Positions 60,363-64,000 of a stretch of DNA of 64,000 nt are shown piece by piece. Position 1 is the stretch's first letter, and the number at the start of each line of letters is the position of its first letter. Source of the DNA: Gephyromycinifex aptenodytis (GTDB taxonomy: Bacteria > Actinomycetota > Actinomycetes > Actinomycetales > Dermatophilaceae); NCBI RefSeq assembly GCF_012277275.1, contig NZ_CP051155.1, forward strand, positions 496,001 through 560,000, in the 5' to 3' direction. The notes beneath the pieces are model-generated. The model saw only the letters and a list, made by a program, of their open reading frames with translations. It made no database searches and was not told the DNA's origin. The position numbers were made by a program, and so were the translations under genes.

Positions 60363-61817
60363 CTACACCACCAGCGGCCGATCGGTCGGTGAAATCGGCT
60401 GCGGCAGGTTTGATTCGCCGCTCAACCAGGCGTCGACGCCGGCTGCCGCCGCCCGCCCCTCAGCGATAGCCCAGACGATGAGAGATTGCCCGCGACCGGC
60501 GTCTCCGGCCACGAAGACCCCCGGCACGCTGGACATGAAGTGCTCATCGCGCACGATGTTGCTGCGGGCGTCTCGCTCCACTCCGAGCTGATCGACCAGA
60601 CCCCCGCCTTGGGGTCCGAGGAAACCCATGGCCAGCAGCACGAGTTGGGCCGGGAGCACCTTCTCGGTACCGGAAACCTCCACCGGGGCTCCGTTCTCGA
60701 AGCGGACCTCGGTCAACCGCAAACCGCTGACGTGACCGTCCTGGCCGATGAACTCTTTGGTGTTCACCGCATAGACCCGCTCACCGCCTTCCTCGTGGGC
60801 GCTGGCCACCCGGTACAGCATGGGGTAGGTCGGCCACGGATGCGCCTGGCTGCGCTCCTGCCCGGGCCGGGGCATGATCTCCAGTGAGGTCACCGAGCGT
60901 GCCCCCTGGCGGTGTGCGGTACCGATGCAGTCGGCGCCGGTGTCACCACCACCGATGACCACGACGTCCTTGCCGGTGGCGACGATCTGGTTCTCGACCT
61001 CGCCGCCGAGGGCCACCTTGTTGGCCTGCGGCAGGAAATCCATGGCCTGCACGATGCCGTCCAGCTCGCGGCCCGGAACGGGCAGGTCACGAGGCACCGT
61101 GGAGCCGATGGCCAGAACCACCGCGTCGTAACGGCGCCGCAAGTCTTCACCGGTGACGTCTACACCGATGTTGACGCCGGTACGGAAGCGGGTTCCCTCC
61201 GCGCGCATCTGGGCCAGGCGCCGGTCGATGACCGACTTCTCCAGCTTGAACTCCGGGATGCCGTAGCGCAGCAGCCCGCCGGCCTTGTCGGCGCGTTCGA
61301 AGACGGCGACGGTATGCCCGGCTCGGGTGAGTTGCTGGGCCGTGGCCAGGCCCGCAGGCCCGGAACCGACGACGGCGACCGTGCGACCCGAGAGTCGCTC
61401 CGGGATGACCGGGGTCACCCGCCCGTCGTCGAAAGCGCGGTCCACGACCGTCACCTCTACCTGCTTGATGGTCACCGCGGGCTGGTTGATCCCGAGCACG
61501 CAGGCGCTCTCGCAGGGCGCAGGGCACAACCGACCCGTGAACTCCGGGAAGTTGTTGGTGGCGTGCAGTCGCTCGATCGCCTCCGGCCAGCGGCCGTTCC
61601 AGGTGAAGGTGTTCCACTCCGGAATGAGGTTGCCCAGCGGGCACGCGCTGTGGCAAAACGGGATACCGCAGTCCATGCAGCGCCCCGCCTGCTCCTGCAG
61701 CTCCTCGGGGTCTTGCTTCTCATAGACCTCCTTCCAGTCCTTGATGCGTACCGGCACCGGGCGCCGCTGGGGGAGCTTGCGGTCACGGACCTTGAGAAAG
61801 CCCTGGGGGTCAGCCAC
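60363..61817 (-). CDS. gltD: Glutamate synthase (NADPH) small subunit
   Basis: 484 residues. It passes electrons from NADPH to GltB for making glutamate from glutamine and 2-oxoglutarate. The N-terminal Fe-S cysteines are in [17 protein letters not shown] and [12 protein letters not shown]; the FAD motif is [20 protein letters not shown], the NADPH motif [20 protein letters not shown] and the second FAD site [21 protein letters not shown] (in parts). GTG 61817 overlaps the gltB end by 8 bp and has a perfect GGAGGTGA ribosome-binding site inside gltB. Confidence 0.96.
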   Translation of the reverse strand: MADPQGFLKVRDRKLPQRRPVPVRIKDWKEVYEKQDPEELQEQAGRCMDCGIPFCHSACPLGNLIPEWNTFTWNGRWPEAIERLHATNNFPEFTGRLCPAPCESACVLGINQPAVTIKQVEVTVVDRAFDDGRVTPVIPERLSGRTVAVVGSGPAGLATAQQLTRAGHTVAVFERADKAGGLLRYGIPEFKLEKSVIDRRLAQMRAEGTRFRTGVNIGVDVTGEDLRRRYDAVVLAIGSTVPRDLPVPGRELDGIVQAMDFLPQANKVALGGEVENQIVATGKDVVVIGGGDTGADCIGTAHRQGARSVTSLEIMPRPGQERSQAHPWPTYPMLYRVASAHEEGGERVYAVNTKEFIGQDGHVSGLRLTEVRFENGAPVEVSGTEKVLPAQLVLLAMGFLGPQGGGLVDQLGVERDARSNIVRDEHFMSSVPGVFVAGDAGRGQSLIVWAIAEGRAAAAGVDAWLSGESNLPQPISPTDRPLVV

Positions 61818-64000
61818 GGGTCACCTCCAAAATCTGCTCCCACACCTGGGGAGAGTCGGGTTCGAGCCCCCGTGTCGCCGCCACTTCGCGGACGTCGATA
61901 ACACGTTGGTAGGCACGAGGCAGGATGAGCGAGAAGCGGCCGCGAGCCGCCTGCCAGTCGGCCAGGAGTCCGGCCGCGACGGCCGAACCGGTTTCGTCGA
62001 CATGGCGCTGACACAGATCGCGAACGATCGCTTCGTCCCGCTCGCGCAGCGGCAGAACGTCGACGAGTTCGCGGTTGACGCGATGTTCCAGCAGATCCAG
62101 GACGTAGGCGAGTCCACCGGACATCCCGGCACCGAAGTTGCGTCCGATGCGCCCCAGGACCAGGACGGTGCCGCCGGTCATGTACTCGCACCCGTGGTCG
62201 CCCACGCCTTCGACCACAGCGATGGCGCCGGAGTTGCGCACGCAGAACCGCTCCCCTGCCATTCCGCGCAGGAAGATCTCTCCGCTGGTGGCGCCGTAGC
62301 CGACCACGTTGCCGGCGATGACGTTCGCCTCGGCCGCAACCGTGGAGCCGACCGCGGGGCGCACGATGACGCGCCCACCGGAGAGGCCCTTGCCGACGTA
62401 GTCGTTGGCTTCACCGAAGAGGCGCAAGGTGATGCCGGCCGGGATGAACGCCCCCAGGGACTGCCCTGCCTGACCGTTGAGCACTACTTCGATCGTGTCC
62501 GCGGGCAGCCCGTGGGGGTGAGCGCGGGAAACCTCGTGGCCCAACATGGTTCCCACGGTCCGGTTGACGTTACGGATCGGCGACTCGATACGTACCGGGC
62601 CGCCGCCGTCGATCGCCGAGCGGGCCTGGGCAACCAGATCGACGTCCAGGGCACGCTCCAGGCCGTGCTCCTGGCCGACTGAGCAGTACCGGGTCGTGCC
62701 GGGTGCCGGTACGGCTTCGGTGAGCAGTCCGGACAGGTCCAGCCCGCTGGCCTTCCAGTGCGCTACGGCGCCGTCGACGTCCAGGACGCCGGTCTGTCCG
62801 ACGGCCTCCTGGATGCTGCGGAAGCCCAGATCGGCGAGGATCTGACGCACCTGGGTCGCGATGTACTCGAAGAAGGTCTCCACGAATTCCGGCTTACCCG
62901 TGAAACGTTCCCGCAGTTCGGGGTTCTGGGTGGCGATGCCGACCGGGCAGGTGTCCTGATGACAGACCCGCATCATGACGCACCCGGAGACGACCAGAGG
63001 GGCGGTGGCGAATCCGAACTCCTCCGCGCCCAGCAGCGCCGCGATCACCACATCGCGACCGGTCTTCAACTGTCCGTCGGTCTGTACCACGATCCGATCC
63101 CGCAGCCCATTGAGGATGAGGGTCTGCTGGGTCTCGGCCAGTCCCAACTCCCAGGGGGCGCCGGCATGCTTCAGCGAGGTCAGTGGCGAGGCGCCGGTGC
63201 CGCCGTCGTGGCCGGAGACGAGCACCACATCGGCGCGTGCCTTGCTTACCCCGGCCGCGACGGTGCCGATGCCCACTTCGGAGACCAGTTTGACGTGCAC
63301 CCTGGCGTGCGAGTTCGCGTTCTTCAAATCGTGGATGAGCTGCGCCAGGTCCTCGATGGAATAGATGTCATGGTGCGGCGGCGGGGAGATCAGGCCGATA
63401 CCGGGTGTGCTGTGCCGGGTCTTGGCCACCCACGGGTAGACCTTGGCGCCCGGAAGCTGACCGCCCTCCCCCGGTTTGGCGCCTTGGGCCATCTTGATCT
63501 GAATATCGTCGGCGTGGGTCAGGTACAGGCTTGTCACCCCGAAGCGACCCGAGGCGACCTGCTTGATGGCGCTGCGACGTGTGGGGTCCAACAGCCGCTC
63601 GACGTCCTCGCCGCCCTCGCCGGTGTTGGACTTGGCACCCAGCCGGTTCATCGCCACGGCCAAGGTCTCATGGGCTTCTTGACTGATCGAGCCGTAACTC
63701 ATCGCGCCGGTGGAGAAGCGCTTGAGGATTTCGCTGACGGGTTCCACCTCATCCAACGGGACCGGGGCTCGCACCCCGTCGCGGAACTCGAAGAGCCCCC
63801 GCAACGTCATCAGACGTCGCGCCTGGTCATCGACGCGTTGGGTGTATTGCTCGAACACATCGAACCGGCGGTTGCGGGTCGCATGCTGCAGTCGGAAGAC
63901 CGTCTCGGGGTCGAACAGGTGCGGTTCGCCCTCCCGGCGCCACTGGTACTCCCCGCCCACGGGTAGGACCCGGTGGCTTGGGCTGATGCCGTCGCGCGGG
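61810..64000 (-). CDS. gltB: Glutamate synthase large subunit (partial, 5' end beyond right edge)
   Basis: The C-terminal ~730 residues of a protein normally near 1500; the frame is open to base 64000 ([20 protein letters not shown]), so the glutaminase domain and start are missing. Present are the FMN synthase domain ([39 protein letters not shown]), the 3Fe-4S ligands in [16 protein letters not shown], and the C-terminal beta-helix with repeated G-x-V-x-G motifs ([22 protein letters not shown]). It is coupled to gltD by an 8-bp overlap. Confidence 0.96.
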   Translation of the reverse strand, partial: PRDGISPSHRVLPVGGEYQWRREGEPHLFDPETVFRLQHATRNRRFDVFEQYTQRVDDQARRLMTLRGLFEFRDGVRAPVPLDEVEPVSEILKRFSTGAMSYGSISQEAHETLAVAMNRLGAKSNTGEGGEDVERLLDPTRRSAIKQVASGRFGVTSLYLTHADDIQIKMAQGAKPGEGGQLPGAKVYPWVAKTRHSTPGIGLISPPPHHDIYSIEDLAQLIHDLKNANSHARVHVKLVSEVGIGTVAAGVSKARADVVLVSGHDGGTGASPLTSLKHAGAPWELGLAETQQTLILNGLRDRIVVQTDGQLKTGRDVVIAALLGAEEFGFATAPLVVSGCVMMRVCHQDTCPVGIATQNPELRERFTGKPEFVETFFEYIATQVRQILADLGFRSIQEAVGQTGVLDVDGAVAHWKASGLDLSGLLTEAVPAPGTTRYCSVGQEHGLERALDVDLVAQARSAIDGGGPVRIESPIRNVNRTVGTMLGHEVSRAHPHGLPADTIEVVLNGQAGQSLGAFIPAGITLRLFGEANDYVGKGLSGGRVIVRPAVGSTVAAEANVIAGNVVGYGATSGEIFLRGMAGERFCVRNSGAIAVVEGVGDHGCEYMTGGTVLVLGRIGRNFGAGMSGGLAYVLDLLEHRVNRELVDVLPLRERDEAIVRDLCQRHVDETGSAVAAGLLADWQAARGRFSLILPRAYQRVIDVREVAATRGLEPDSPQVWEQILEVTRG

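Overview
The window is high-GC, gene-dense chromosomal DNA from an actinomycete. The gene order (sufRBD..CSU with an ABC exporter and ctaA; ctaB-tkt-tal; rbpA-secG-tpiA-pgk-gap-whiA-yvcK-rapZ-uvrC; uvrA; uvrB; coaE-rpsA; polA-pdtaR-pyk; gltDB) is the actinobacterial core backbone. The protein sequences look most like Micrococcales (Dermatophilaceae or Intrasporangiaceae type); that placement is inference from remembered family sequences. No IS element, prophage, CRISPR array or integrase was seen.

Layout. 1-6781 (minus strand) is an ornithine-fermentation operon: ord-ortA-ortB-oraS-oraE and a GlmL/MutL-like gene cut by the left edge, with a ThrE-type exporter just upstream (to 8248). 8346-15159 is the SUF Fe-S assembly operon, divergent from an ABC exporter and heme A synthase (15244-17763). 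17855-20236 holds a hypothetical gene, a DeoD-type phosphorylase and ctaB. 20510-23757 is tkt-tal. 23855-33091 is rbpA, secG, the triose-phosphate genes, whiA-yvcK-rapZ and uvrC. 33174-41804 holds two Tat-type Rieske lipoproteins, uvrA, a metallo-hydrolase, an RhtA-like exporter, a CoA-transferase and terC. 41989-49646 holds uvrB, a ZinT-like lipoprotein, coaE, a lipoprotein and rpsA. 49993-64000 holds a methyltransferase, fhs, polA, a thioesterase, an acetyltransferase, a DUF554 protein, an ANTAR response regulator, tRNA-Leu(CAA), pyk and gltD-gltB (gltB cut by the right edge).

How it works together. Most genes are central metabolism (glycolysis, non-oxidative pentose phosphate, one-carbon, glutamate synthesis), respiration and Fe-S assembly. 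The ornithine operon would convert D-ornithine to acetyl-CoA and alanine and needs adenosylcobalamin and PLP. Separately, a clear cobalamin riboswitch precedes the ZinT-like lipoprotein, and a yybP-ykoY (manganese) riboswitch precedes terC.

The strongest regulatory signal is that uvrA, uvrB, uvrC and polA each carry a RecA-independent DNA-damage (RecA-NDp/PafBC-type) promoter: TTGTCRGTG-like element, exactly 8 nt, then TANNNT, 6-7 nt before a GTG/ATG start. More widely, at least eleven genes have TANNNT 6-7 nt upstream of the start, implying leaderless mRNAs, which fixes several start codons. Other notable points are a SufR domain running in frame into SufB without a stop, a DeoD enzyme with Asn at the usual catalytic Asp, and absence of zwf-opcA-pgl from their usual place after tal.
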